Shown: positions 7,091 to 13,317, counted from the first letter of the stretch. The stretch is 16,790 nucleotides of DNA from DATCVA01 sp036567205 (GCA_036567205.1 DATCVA010000014.1:1-16790), one strand, 5' to 3'. Notes: generated by a model not told the origin, from the letters alone. Made by a program: numbers and translations.

Positions 7091-8059
7091 TTACTGTACG
7101 ACTTTAGTGGCCGATTTCACAAACGCGTCTGTCAGGGTAATTCCCTGCTTTTTGGCTGCTTCCGGATTGACATAGAGTTCCAGCTTGTCGCTGGTCTCAG
7201 AGGGCATTTCACCGGGCTTCTGACCCCGCAGAATTTTAATGACTTGCTTGCCTGTTTGAACGCCAAGATCGTAATAGTTGACGCCCAGGGCCGCGATCGC
7301 ACCCCGCTTGACGCTATCGGTATCCGAAGCAACCAAAGGAATTTTGGCGTCGTTCCCAACCTTTACCAAAGACTCATAGGCCGAAACAACGTTATTGTCG
7401 GTATTGGTGTAAATAACATCGACCTTACCGACCAGGCTGCGAGCGGCGGCGCCCACATCGACGGTACGCGCCGCGCTGGCCTCTACCAGAGACATGCCTG
7501 CCTTGGGCAGGAGTTCACGTAATTGTTTGACGACGACTACCGAATTGGCCTCGCCCGGGTTGTAGACCATCCCGACTCTTTTAGCGTTCGGAACCACTTT
7601 TTTGATAAGCTCTATTTGCTTTTCAAGCACCAGACTATCGGAAATACCAGTTACGTTAGTACCCGACGGAGCCATGGACGGTATTAATTGAGCTGCAACC
7701 GGGTCAGTGACGGCCGAATACACAACTGGAATTGTTTTTGTAGCCGCAACAACGGCCTGGGCGGACGGAGTCGCTATCGCTACAATAACGTCAGGATTAT
7801 CGCCAACAAATTTGCGCGCGATCTGCGCAGCAATTGCTGTATTGCCCTGAGCGGTCTGAAACTGCCACTTCAGCCCTTTTGCTTCGGTGTACCCAGCTTT
7901 GGTCAAAGCGTCTTTGACACCGTCTTTAATCGAGTCCAGCGCGGGATGCTCGACAATCGAAGTAACGGCTACGGACTGCGCAAACGCCGATGTTTGCGCG
8001 AGGGCGCCTGCAACGACCATAGCGCCGATAGCCAGCTTGGCAAACTTAACAAACTTCAT
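7091..8059 (-). CDS. ABC importer substrate-binding protein (COG2984, TrpX-like)
   Basis: A 322-residue periplasmic binding protein. A classic signal peptide (MKFVKFAKLAIGAMVVAGALAQTSAFAQ) has a predicted cut after AFAQ near residue 28. The mature protein follows the ABC_sub_bind (PF04392) pattern: VAVTSIVEHPALDSIKDGV at the start, NPDVIVAIATPSAQAVV, IPVVYSAVTDPVAAQL, the GTNVTGISD turn near residue 140, RVGMVYNPGEANS and the late DLGVQTGKQVIKILRGQKPG. Studied members bind aromatic amino acids (Streptococcus TrpX, Clostridioides CD0873), but the family is broader and the ligand here cannot be read from sequence. AAGGAG lies 7 bases before the ATG. It is the first gene of a three-gene operon controlled from the 8132-8190 promoter region. 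Confidence 0.9.
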   Translation of the reverse strand: MKFVKFAKLAIGAMVVAGALAQTSAFAQSVAVTSIVEHPALDSIKDGVKDALTKAGYTEAKGLKWQFQTAQGNTAIAAQIARKFVGDNPDVIVAIATPSAQAVVAATKTIPVVYSAVTDPVAAQLIPSMAPSGTNVTGISDSLVLEKQIELIKKVVPNAKRVGMVYNPGEANSVVVVKQLRELLPKAGMSLVEASAARTVDVGAAARSLVGKVDVIYTNTDNNVVSAYESLVKVGNDAKIPLVASDTDSVKRGAIAALGVNYYDLGVQTGKQVIKILRGQKPGEMPSETSDKLELYVNPEAAKKQGITLTDAFVKSATKVVQ

Positions 8060-8131
8060 TCGAAGCTCCTTGAGATTGGTGGGTTAGTGACTACATCGGC
8101 CCATGCCGTGCTGATTTCGTTATAGTCGATG

Positions 8132-8148
8132 CGCGTTAGTCTAACGCG
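8132..8148. promoter_or_regulatory. Perfect 17-bp palindrome CGCGTTAG-T-CTAACGCG, probable operator
   Basis: Two perfect 8-bp half sites flank one central base, 73-89 bases before the binding-protein ATG and just downstream of the best-looking promoter for the operon. The size and symmetry fit the site of a dimeric repressor. It does not match the E. coli TrpR or TyrR consensus that I know. The regulator is unknown and is not encoded next to it. Confidence 0.6.
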
Positions 8149-8163
8149 TTGCCATACGCACTG

Positions 8164-8190
8164 AATATACCGGCGGGATACTCTTGCCAA
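8164..8190 (-). promoter_or_regulatory. Candidate sigma-70 promoter of the ABC importer operon
   Basis: On the minus strand TTGGCA (8185-8190) and TATATT (8164-8169) are 15 bases apart, slightly short. A transcript would start near 8157 and run through the palindrome at 8132-8148, putting the operator at about +10 to +26. A second TATAAC (8119-8124) downstream of the palindrome is an alternative -10, in which case the palindrome would overlap the -35. Either way the palindrome is well placed to control transcription. Confidence 0.4.
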
Positions 8191-8201
8191 AAAACACAAC
8201 A

Positions 8202-8987
8202 CTATATTGTTACGTCTTTTTCGGATGGGCGCTGGCTCAACAAAAAGCGCGCCCAGCGCCGTGCAGGCAAACCAAAGACCGTTTCAACTTCGTCGGCGCG
8301 GTCTAAAAACTGCTGAGTCGACACCTGCAACAATGGGCCCTTGAACGCCAGAACGACACGATTACCCGCATCAATTTCAGGCAATTCCAATACCCTTCCT
8401 TTGAACGCTTCATGTATGTTATCCAGGTTCCTCGGGAAACTTTCGTGATTTCCAAACAAATTCACACTCATCACTCCCACGTCATCAAGGGAGCGATAGC
8501 AATTCTTGTAAAACTCGACTGAATCGCGCACCGGCCCTTGAGCGTCGGCATCGTATAAATCGACCATCAGTGCCATATATCGTCCGCGATTGCGAGGCTC
8601 GGCCACCCATAAGGCCGCATCGGTATGGTAAATATCCGACCTCTCGGTCGTCGGCAAACGAAAATAGGCATGGCACATGGCCGTTACCTGGGGATTCCAT
8701 TCAGCCGTTTCCACCAAACTGGAGGTATGTTTAAGCGTATAACGCAATAACGACCCCGCCCCCAGACCTAAAATTCCAACTGCGTTATCTTTTTGAGGCG
8801 CCAGAAACAACAGCCAGGCCATCATCTGCTGGGTATACGCCAGCACGAGTTCCCATGGTTTTCTGATGCGCATCGCACCTTGCACCCACTCAGTTCCAAA
8901 ATGCAAATATCTGATGCCTTCAAATTCAGACATTGTCGGTTCGTCGGCAATCGACGGCATATACTTACCCATAATCTGTTTGACCAT
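8202..8987 (-). CDS. Spermidine-synthase-like SAM-fold protein
   Basis: A 261-residue protein with the class I methyltransferase fold of the SpeE/spermine synthase family. The nucleotide loop is ILGLGAGS (72-79), an acidic residue that would hold the SAM/dcSAM ribose is in ETAEWNP (about 93-99), HTDAALW follows at about 121-127, and the catalytic-region motif reads VDLYDADAQGP (142-152). True spermidine synthases have a D-[ST]-x-D-P type motif there, so this version is altered and the N-terminal beta domain is short. Many such SpeE-like proteins in Alcaligenaceae have no proven aminopropyl transfer. The start is uncertain: at the ATG at 8987 the AGAAGG is too close, and Met6, Met10 or Met19 are alternatives. 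It sits between bktB and the ABC importer, all on the minus strand. Family firm, activity unsure. Confidence 0.75.
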   Translation of the reverse strand: MVKQIMGKYMPSIADEPTMSEFEGIRYLHFGTEWVQGAMRIRKPWELVLAYTQQMMAWLLFLAPQKDNAVGILGLGAGSLLRYTLKHTSSLVETAEWNPQVTAMCHAYFRLPTTERSDIYHTDAALWVAEPRNRGRYMALMVDLYDADAQGPVRDSVEFYKNCYRSLDDVGVMSVNLFGNHESFPRNLDNIHEAFKGRVLELPEIDAGNRVVLAFKGPLLQVSTQQFLDRADEVETVFGLPARRWARFLLSQRPSEKDVTI

Positions 8988-9100
8988 ACCTTCTGATTAA
9001 TTCCATTTCCAAATCAATTGTGAACACAAAAGGCGAGCGCAGACAGTACATTTGTACGGCTGCTGGCCGACACAATTCATGATTGGTTTAAATGGAATTA

Positions 9101-9120
9101 GAAGCGGGTTACCCCGCTTC
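9101..9120 (-). terminator. Hairpin terminator after bktB
   Basis: GAAGCGGG-TTAC-CCCGCTTC is a perfect 8-bp stem with a tetraloop, 4 bases past the bktB stop. In the minus-strand direction it is followed by TAATTCCATTT, a weak T-tract. Position and stem strength support a terminator that separates bktB from the SpeE-like gene. Confidence 0.7.
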
Positions 9121-9123
9121 CTG

Positions 9124-10305
9124 TTATACCCGTTCAAAAATAGCGGCAATACCTTGCCCGCCGCCAATGCACATGGTGACCAGCGCATAACGCCCGTTTA
9201 TGCGCCCGAGTTCGTGCAGCGCCTTAACGACCAGAATCGCACCCGTTGCGCCAATAGGGTGGCCCAGGCCGATGCCGCTACCATTGGGATTAAGCTTTGC
9301 CGGATCAAAGCCCAGTTCCTTGCCAACTGCACAAGCCTGGGCCGCGAACGCTTCATTGGCCTCGATTACATCGAGCTGGTCGACGCGCAACCCGGCCTTT
9401 TTCAAGGCCAGCCGAGTGGCCGGCACGGGCCCTATTCCCATATACTTCGGGTCGACCCCCGCATGAGCATAAGCAAGCAAACGAGCCATAGGCTTGGCGC
9501 CCCGTGCTTGTGCCGCTTTGCCGGTCATCATCAAGACCGCAGCCGCGGCATCGTTCAAACCCGAGGCGTTACCTGCTGTGACTGTACCGTTTTCTTTTAG
9601 GAAAACGGGTTTCAGAGACGAAAAATTATCGGCCGTCGCACCCATGCGCACATGCTCATCCACTTCAAACACGGTCTCGCCCTTGCGTGTCTTTTGCACA
9701 ACCGGAACAATTTGATCCTTGAAATGCCCCGCGGTAATCGCCGCTTCGGCACGTTGATGCGAAGCCAGCGCCAGCGCATCTTGCTCGGCACGGGAAATGG
9801 CGTATTTTTGCGCTACGTTCTCGGCTGTGACGCCCATGTGTATTTTGTCGAAAGGGTCGGACAAGGCGCCGGTCATCATGTCAACCATGGCGCTATCGCC
9901 CATACGTGCGCCCCAGCGTTGGGCCGGTGCAATGTAAGGCGCACGGCTCATGCTTTCCGCCCCACCACCGATGGCAATATCGGCATCGCCAAGCTGTAAG
10001 GACTGTGCCGCTGAAACGATGGCCTGCAGACCCGATCCGCACAGGCGGTTGACGTTGAATGCGGGAGTTGCCTGGCCAACGCCGGCATTAAGCGCTGCGA
10101 CCCGCGACAAATACATGTCCCGCGGTTCGGTGTTAATGACATGTCCGAAAACCACATGCCCCACATCCTGTCCATCGACGCCGGAACGCCTTAGTGCTGC
10201 GCCCACGACAATAGCGCCCAAATCACACGGCGGCACATCTTTAAGCGCACCGCCAAAATCCCCTATTGCAGTGCGATAAGCACCGATAACTACAACGTCT
10301 TCCAT
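9124..10305 (-). CDS. bktB: Beta-ketothiolase BktB (acetyl-CoA acyltransferase)
   Basis: A 393-residue thiolase, full length for the family. It condenses two acyl-CoAs to 3-ketoacyl-CoA or cleaves them in reverse, in the cytoplasm, feeding polyhydroxyalkanoate synthesis or fatty-acid and amino-acid breakdown. The catalytic residues are present: nucleophile Cys89 in NRLCGSG, His349 in GLGHPIGATG and Cys379 in MCIGGGQG; the GGGAESMS and NEAFAAQA motifs are also there. From memory it matches Cupriavidus necator BktB along nearly its whole length (e.g. HVVFGHVINTEPRDMYLSRV, DPKYMGIGPVPAT), better than PhaA. BktB accepts longer substrates such as propionyl-CoA. GGAG sits 6 bases before the ATG at 10305. 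It appears to be a single-gene unit, with its own promoter and a hairpin terminator. Confidence 0.92.
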   Translation of the reverse strand: MEDVVVIGAYRTAIGDFGGALKDVPPCDLGAIVVGAALRRSGVDGQDVGHVVFGHVINTEPRDMYLSRVAALNAGVGQATPAFNVNRLCGSGLQAIVSAAQSLQLGDADIAIGGGAESMSRAPYIAPAQRWGARMGDSAMVDMMTGALSDPFDKIHMGVTAENVAQKYAISRAEQDALALASHQRAEAAITAGHFKDQIVPVVQKTRKGETVFEVDEHVRMGATADNFSSLKPVFLKENGTVTAGNASGLNDAAAAVLMMTGKAAQARGAKPMARLLAYAHAGVDPKYMGIGPVPATRLALKKAGLRVDQLDVIEANEAFAAQACAVGKELGFDPAKLNPNGSGIGLGHPIGATGAILVVKALHELGRINGRYALVTMCIGGGQGIAAIFERV

Positions 10306-10320
10306 AATCGTCTCCGATAG

Positions 10321-10348
10321 TGTTTATCTGTAAAATTATCAGAGTCAA
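10321..10348 (-). promoter_or_regulatory. Candidate promoter of bktB
   Basis: On the minus strand TTGACT (10343-10348) and TAAACA (10321-10326) are 16 bases apart, placing a start about 10 bases before the bktB ATG region. The -35 is good; the -10 is weak. An alternative -10-like GATAAT lies within the spacer. Confidence 0.35.
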
Positions 10349-10386
10349 TAATAGCTCATTCGATACGAGGACGGCGAAAACACGCA

Positions 10387-10620
10387 CTATGGAGCTAATC
10401 TGAAGCCGGCGTCAGCCCCCCAGCGATCGGTGCGGCGCAACCAGCAGCTACGGCATGCTGCACAGCAATAAAGGCTTTCGGTAGGGGCATCTCTGCCCGA
10501 AGGTAAAACACCTTGTAACGCTAAATGCGGATGGGGTTCGACTCCTGCCGTTGCCAAAGGCAGCGCCTGACACAGCATACACATCGTAGATATTGTCGCG
10601 GCACGCATTGGCTCGTTCAT
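10387..10620 (-). CDS. Small cysteine-rich (zinc-ribbon-like) protein, 77 aa
   Basis: I do not recognise a named family. The protein has paired cysteines near both ends: MCMLC (Cys14, Cys17) and YCCAACRSCW (Cys52, 53, 56, 59). Then comes a conserved-looking tail LRRTDRWGADAGFRLAP. CxxC...CxxC spacing suggests a single small zinc ribbon, as in transcription-related or rubredoxin-like small proteins. There is no signal peptide or membrane segment. AAAGGGG lies 8 bases before the ATG at 10620, a good ribosome site, which supports this frame over the overlapping minus-strand frame at 10448-10681. It stands alone, 81 bases before the bktB start on the same strand. Likely real; function unknown. 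Confidence 0.55.
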   Translation of the reverse strand: MNEPMRAATISTMCMLCQALPLATAGVEPHPHLALQGVLPSGRDAPTESLYCCAACRSCWLRRTDRWGADAGFRLAP

Positions 10621-10816
10621 CGGTTTTCCCCTTTAGATATACGAATGCTAACCGTATGTAACGAGATGTGGCATTCGCCATTTGACCTACTCGATATTAC
10701 GGAGGGCCTTAATCAAGCACACGCGGTCCTGGCAGGCCATGCGGCCTACCTTATAACAAGGCATGCAACGCACTGTCCGAACGGCCAGGGCCGTCCTTTA
10801 GCCGATCCAAAATTGC

Positions 10817-10832
10817 GCGCCTTTGAAGGCGC
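10817..10832 (-). terminator. Hairpin terminator of the 68-aa gene
   Basis: GCGCCTT-TG-AAGGCGC has 7-bp arms (in practice a 6-bp stem with a tetraloop), 43 bases past the stop of the gene at 10875-11081. On the minus strand it is followed by GCAATTTTGG, a short T-tract. This supports the small gene being transcribed on its own. Confidence 0.55.
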
Positions 10833-10874
10833 AGCAGGGAGAGGAAAATGAAGGCATAGCCAGCGGCAGCCTCT

Positions 10875-11081
10875 TTAGGGTTTGTCCGGCCGCTCGGTCA
10901 GTGAGTTTTTATAATCACCCGCGTATCCGAATGCAGGCGCGTCTATCTCGTCCGCCACCCAAAAATCAGTATAAGGCGCTACATCGGGTTCGCAATACCA
11001 GTGGGCCTTGCCATTGGCATCTATCGCCCACCATCTGGCAAGGCCTGGCGCTTGCGTCCAGTCAACAAGTTCGTATGCCAT
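10875..11081 (-). CDS. Small tryptophan-rich hypothetical protein, 68 aa
   Basis: An acidic 68-residue protein with no signal peptide or membrane helix. It begins MAYELVDWTQAPGLARWWAI and continues with DANGKAHWYCEPD. The pattern W..AP..A.WWAID.NG.AHWY resembles short proteins often seen in phage and prophage genomes (DWSKAPEWA-type, ending in a DG-WY strand). That is a family impression only, not a match I can verify. The ATG at 11081 has CGGAGG 4 bases upstream, while the same frame open further up (to 11165) lacks a site, so the short form is preferred. A hairpin with T-tract lies 43 bases downstream. It is isolated between bktB and xth, with the two small genes separated by about 250 bases of dyad-rich DNA. 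Confidence 0.65.
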   Translation of the reverse strand: MAYELVDWTQAPGLARWWAIDANGKAHWYCEPDVAPYTDFWVADEIDAPAFGYAGDYKNSLTERPDKP

Positions 11082-11195
11082 AACGCCTCCGATAGGATTG
11101 GAAATCGTATAAGAGCCATTATGTCCGCATTCTGCGTTTTCAGCGTAACCGAACGTGCCAGCCACATATGACGGAAAGTTATACGCATGCGGTAT

Positions 11196-11224
11196 TTGCG
11201 ATTCGACTGAGGTTGGCCTATAAC
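11196..11224 (+). promoter_or_regulatory. Sigma-70-like promoter for xth
   Basis: TTGCGA (11196-11201) and TATAAC (11219-11224) are exactly 17 bases apart, the best-looking promoter pair in the window. Transcription would start near 11231, giving a leader of about 138 bases before the exonuclease gene, which includes the 9-bp hairpin at 11275-11308. The 11082-11368 gap holds nothing else I can name, apart from the unseen promoter of the 68-aa gene. Confidence 0.5.
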
Positions 11225-11274
11225 CGCCACTTTAAAAAGCGACACATGACTAGTGGTATCCTGCTGGATCTGTA

Positions 11275-11308
11275 CGGCTGCTCGCTCCGCGCTTCGAATG
11301 AGCAGCCG
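11275..11308 (+). repeat. Strong hairpin in the xth leader
   Basis: CGGCTGCTC (11275-11283) pairs perfectly with GAGCAGCCG (11300-11308) around a 16-base loop. No T-tract follows on either strand, so it is not a simple terminator. It sits 60 bases before the xth ATG, which itself has no clear Shine-Dalgarno. It could stabilise the leader or take part in control of translation. Confidence 0.55.
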
Positions 11309-11368
11309 GAACACTTTCTGGATTATCAGCCCCTTTGAAAACCGCGCGGCATAAACTCTTGTAAAAAA

Positions 11369-12154
11369 ATGAAATTAGCCACCTGGAACATCAACTCCCT
11401 AAAAGTTCGCTTGCCTCAAGTACTTGCCTGGCTCGACAGCAATCCGGTAGATGCTCTTTGTCTTCAGGAATTAAAAATGCCTGATGACAAATTCCCCCTT
11501 GAAGCTTTTACCGAACTAGGCTATCAAGCCTGCTGGGCCGGCCAGAAAACCTATAACGGCGTCGCTATTATTTCCCGAGAAAATGGTACAGATGTACAGC
11601 GCAACCTGCCGAACTTCGAAGACCACCAGCAACGCATCATTGCGGCTACTTTCCCAAGTCCCATAGGCGATGTGCGCGTCATTAGCGCTTACTGCCCCAA
11701 TGGCCAGGCAGTGGGCAGCGACAAGTACGAATACAAACTGAACTGGTTCAAAGCACTTCACTCATGGCTGGCTGAAGAACTGCAACGCTATCCGCGCCTG
11801 GCTATTCTAGGCGACTATAACGTTGCGCCCAAAGACGAAGATGTCCACGACCCGGTCAAATGGGAAGGCAATGTTCTTGTGTCCGAGCCGGAACGAACGG
11901 CTCTGAACGATCTGATCAGTCTGGGCCTGATCGACTCTTTTCGTGAGTTCGAACAAGAGGAAAAAACATTCAGTTGGTGGGACTACCGCCAATTTGCTTT
12001 TCGACGCAACGCCGGTTTACGCATAGACCATGCACTCATATCCCAGGCATTAATGCCGTACTGTACTGCGTGCGTCATTGACAAAGCGCCACGTAAAAAT
12101 GAACAGCCCTCAGACCACGCTCCGGTCATTGCCACTCTTGATTGGTGCTCGTAA
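11369..12154 (+). CDS. xth: Exodeoxyribonuclease III (AP endonuclease)
   Basis: A 261-residue DNA repair enzyme that cuts at abasic sites and removes 3' blocking groups or nucleotides in base excision repair. The EEP catalytic set is complete and in the ExoIII spacing: Asn7 (WNIN), Glu34 (LQELK), Tyr108 (SAYCPNG), Asp149 and Asn151 (LGDYNVAP), and Asp249/His250 (SDHAPV). The DNA-binding WWDYRQFAFRRNAGLRIDH segment is also present, and the length matches E. coli XthA (268). The start at 11369 has an A-rich run (GTAAAAAAATG) but no AGGAG, so translation may lean on the A/U-rich leader. It is transcribed alone or with the methyltransferase gene 174 bases downstream. Confidence 0.93.
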   Translation: MKLATWNINSLKVRLPQVLAWLDSNPVDALCLQELKMPDDKFPLEAFTELGYQACWAGQKTYNGVAIISRENGTDVQRNLPNFEDHQQRIIAATFPSPIGDVRVISAYCPNGQAVGSDKYEYKLNWFKALHSWLAEELQRYPRLAILGDYNVAPKDEDVHDPVKWEGNVLVSEPERTALNDLISLGLIDSFREFEQEEKTFSWWDYRQFAFRRNAGLRIDHALISQALMPYCTACVIDKAPRKNEQPSDHAPVIATLDWCS

Positions 12155-12205
12155 CTTCCCCCCATTTTTTCAACCCATTTTGTTTCAGTCGCCGCTATAC
12201 TGCTA

Positions 12206-12248
12206 GCCAGACGGCCTATATTTACCGGCTCTTCCGAGACCGTCTGGC
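12206..12248 (+). repeat. 9-bp inverted repeat between xth and the methyltransferase gene
   Basis: GCCAGACGG (12206-12214) and CCGTCTGGC (12240-12248) are perfect arms around a 25-base spacer that contains TATATTTACC. It lies 51 bases after the xth stop and 81 before the next start. No T-run follows. It may be a weak terminator stem, an operator spanning a promoter, or a processing site. The methyltransferase promoter could lie in or just after it. Confidence 0.5.
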
Positions 12249-12328
12249 ACGGGTATTTACAATTCGTTATTACGCGCTATTGGTACTGCTGTTAATGTCT
12301 GGCAACTTAAACAGGACAAGGTTGTACG

Positions 12329-12943
12329 ATGCATCGAGCTCTTCGATTTGAACGCGCCCAGCGCGTAAGCACATATCTTAAAAATATCGCTCCAGGTTTG
12401 TTTATCCAGGAGTTCATTACGCAGCCGGCCAACATAGGGGCCATATGCCCCAGTTCCCGCTACCTGGCCAAGCATATGGCGCTACAAGTTCCGCAAGACA
12501 ACGACGGCCTGGTCATCGAATTGGGGGGCGGCACCGGAGTCATAACGCAAGCCCTGCTAAACCAGGGGATCGCTCCGGGCAACCTCATGGTGGTGGAATA
12601 TTCCAGTTCGTTCGTTCAACGCCTGCGCCAGCGATTCGACAACCTTAATATCGTTCACGGAAACGCAGCCGACCTTTGCCAGCTTGTTCCGCAAGACAAA
12701 AAAATCAAGGCGATTGTCTCCAGCCTGCCCCTGTGCTCTTTACCTCCTATGGTCACACAAACCATCTTGCAGCAATGGCAAACACTGTTGCAGGACGACG
12801 GCGTAGCCATTCAATTCAGTTATCATTTACGCACTCCGAAATGGCGCGGCTATATTGCCCCCAATCGCACCAGTTCAAAAATCGTTTGGGCCAACTTTCC
12901 GCCCGCCAACATCACGACCTTTTCATTCAGCGATCCCAAGTAG
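12329..12943 (+). CDS. Class I SAM methyltransferase, PmtA-like (phospholipid N-methyltransferase type)
   Basis: A 204-residue methyltransferase. The N-terminal FIQEFITQPANIGAICPSSR segment followed by LAKHMA is typical of the PmtA/rRNA-adenine-dimethylase-like group that methylates phosphatidylethanolamine. Motif I is VIELGGGTGVITQALL (about residues 62-77), then the acidic VVEYSS strand, VHGNAADL, and the active-site loop IVSSLPLCSLPP, matching the SGLPL-[LN]-LPP signature of this group. There is no membrane helix; PmtA proteins bind membranes peripherally through the N-terminal helix. AAGG lies 8 bases before the ATG. If active it would make methylated PE or phosphatidylcholine, but many proteobacterial relatives have no tested substrate. 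A small unknown gene follows after 14 bases, likely in the same transcript. Confidence 0.75.
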   Translation: MHRALRFERAQRVSTYLKNIAPGLFIQEFITQPANIGAICPSSRYLAKHMALQVPQDNDGLVIELGGGTGVITQALLNQGIAPGNLMVVEYSSSFVQRLRQRFDNLNIVHGNAADLCQLVPQDKKIKAIVSSLPLCSLPPMVTQTILQQWQTLLQDDGVAIQFSYHLRTPKWRGYIAPNRTSSKIVWANFPPANITTFSFSDPK

Positions 12944-12957
12944 CCGTCCGCCACACC

Positions 12958-13269
12958 ATGAACCCATCCAGCCATCTTATTCAGACCCTGCCCGGGGGCG
13001 TCGTTCTCGATGTCACCATCGAAGACCTTAACTTCAAAGCTTACGTCGTTATCAGCGAACCCGACATCAATAATGTGGCTGAGTTTGTTCCAAAACAGCA
13101 ATTCGAAGAAGATGGTGACTTGCACGTAACAGCGGTGAGTCAAGCCGACGAGGCCCGGGAGCAAATCGAAGACCTTACCTTTAATATGAATTTAAATGAT
13201 GTTGCCGTGTTTTTATGCGGTAACGAGCAAGCCTACAACGCAACGCTGGAAGAGCTCGGGCAGCCCTGA
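12958..13269 (+). CDS. Acidic protein of unknown function, 103 aa
   Basis: I do not recognise the family. The 103-residue product begins MNPSSHLIQTLPGGVVLDVT and is rich in Asp and Glu, with alternating strand-like stretches (KAYVVISEP, DLHVTAVSQ, DVAVFLCGNEQ) and one helix (SQADEAREQIEDL). It ends in an amphipathic helix (EQAYNATLEELGQ). There is no signal peptide or membrane segment; it looks like a small soluble alpha/beta domain. Start choice: the ATG at 12958 lies 14 bases after the methyltransferase stop. The frame is open much further upstream (to 12676), but that part overlaps the methyltransferase in another frame and reads as low-quality sequence, so I exclude it. The ribosome site is weak, so coupling to the upstream gene is likely. 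The coding call is moderate. Confidence 0.6.
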   Translation: MNPSSHLIQTLPGGVVLDVTIEDLNFKAYVVISEPDINNVAEFVPKQQFEEDGDLHVTAVSQADEAREQIEDLTFNMNLNDVAVFLCGNEQAYNATLEELGQP

Positions 13270-13317
13270 TCAAGTCAATCGGGGTTTTCAAAAAAAACCA
13301 TGCCGTGACCGTTGGCA

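Noticed and set aside
6989..7522. 177-codon plus-strand frame opposite the binding-protein gene
   Set aside because: Antisense shadow of a firmly identified gene, no ribosome site, no recognisable domain.
8191..8215. ACAA...TTGT stem with T-run after the SpeE-like gene as terminator
   Set aside because: Only 4-5 A/T-rich pairs; it overlaps the stop codon and the importer promoter area.
10448..10681. Minus-strand frame overlapping the 77-aa cysteine-rich gene
   Set aside because: It overlaps in another frame and lacks the good AAAGGGG-ATG spacing and the ordered cysteine motifs of the chosen frame.
10525..10851. Plus-strand open frame of 108 codons in the bktB-xth gap
   Set aside because: No ribosome site at any in-frame ATG, composition unlike a protein, and it runs antisense to the better-supported 77-aa gene and through the dyad cluster.
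12676..12957. Upstream extension of the 103-aa gene
   Set aside because: This part lies inside the methyltransferase in another frame and reads as His/Gln/Arg-rich shadow sequence with no ribosome site.
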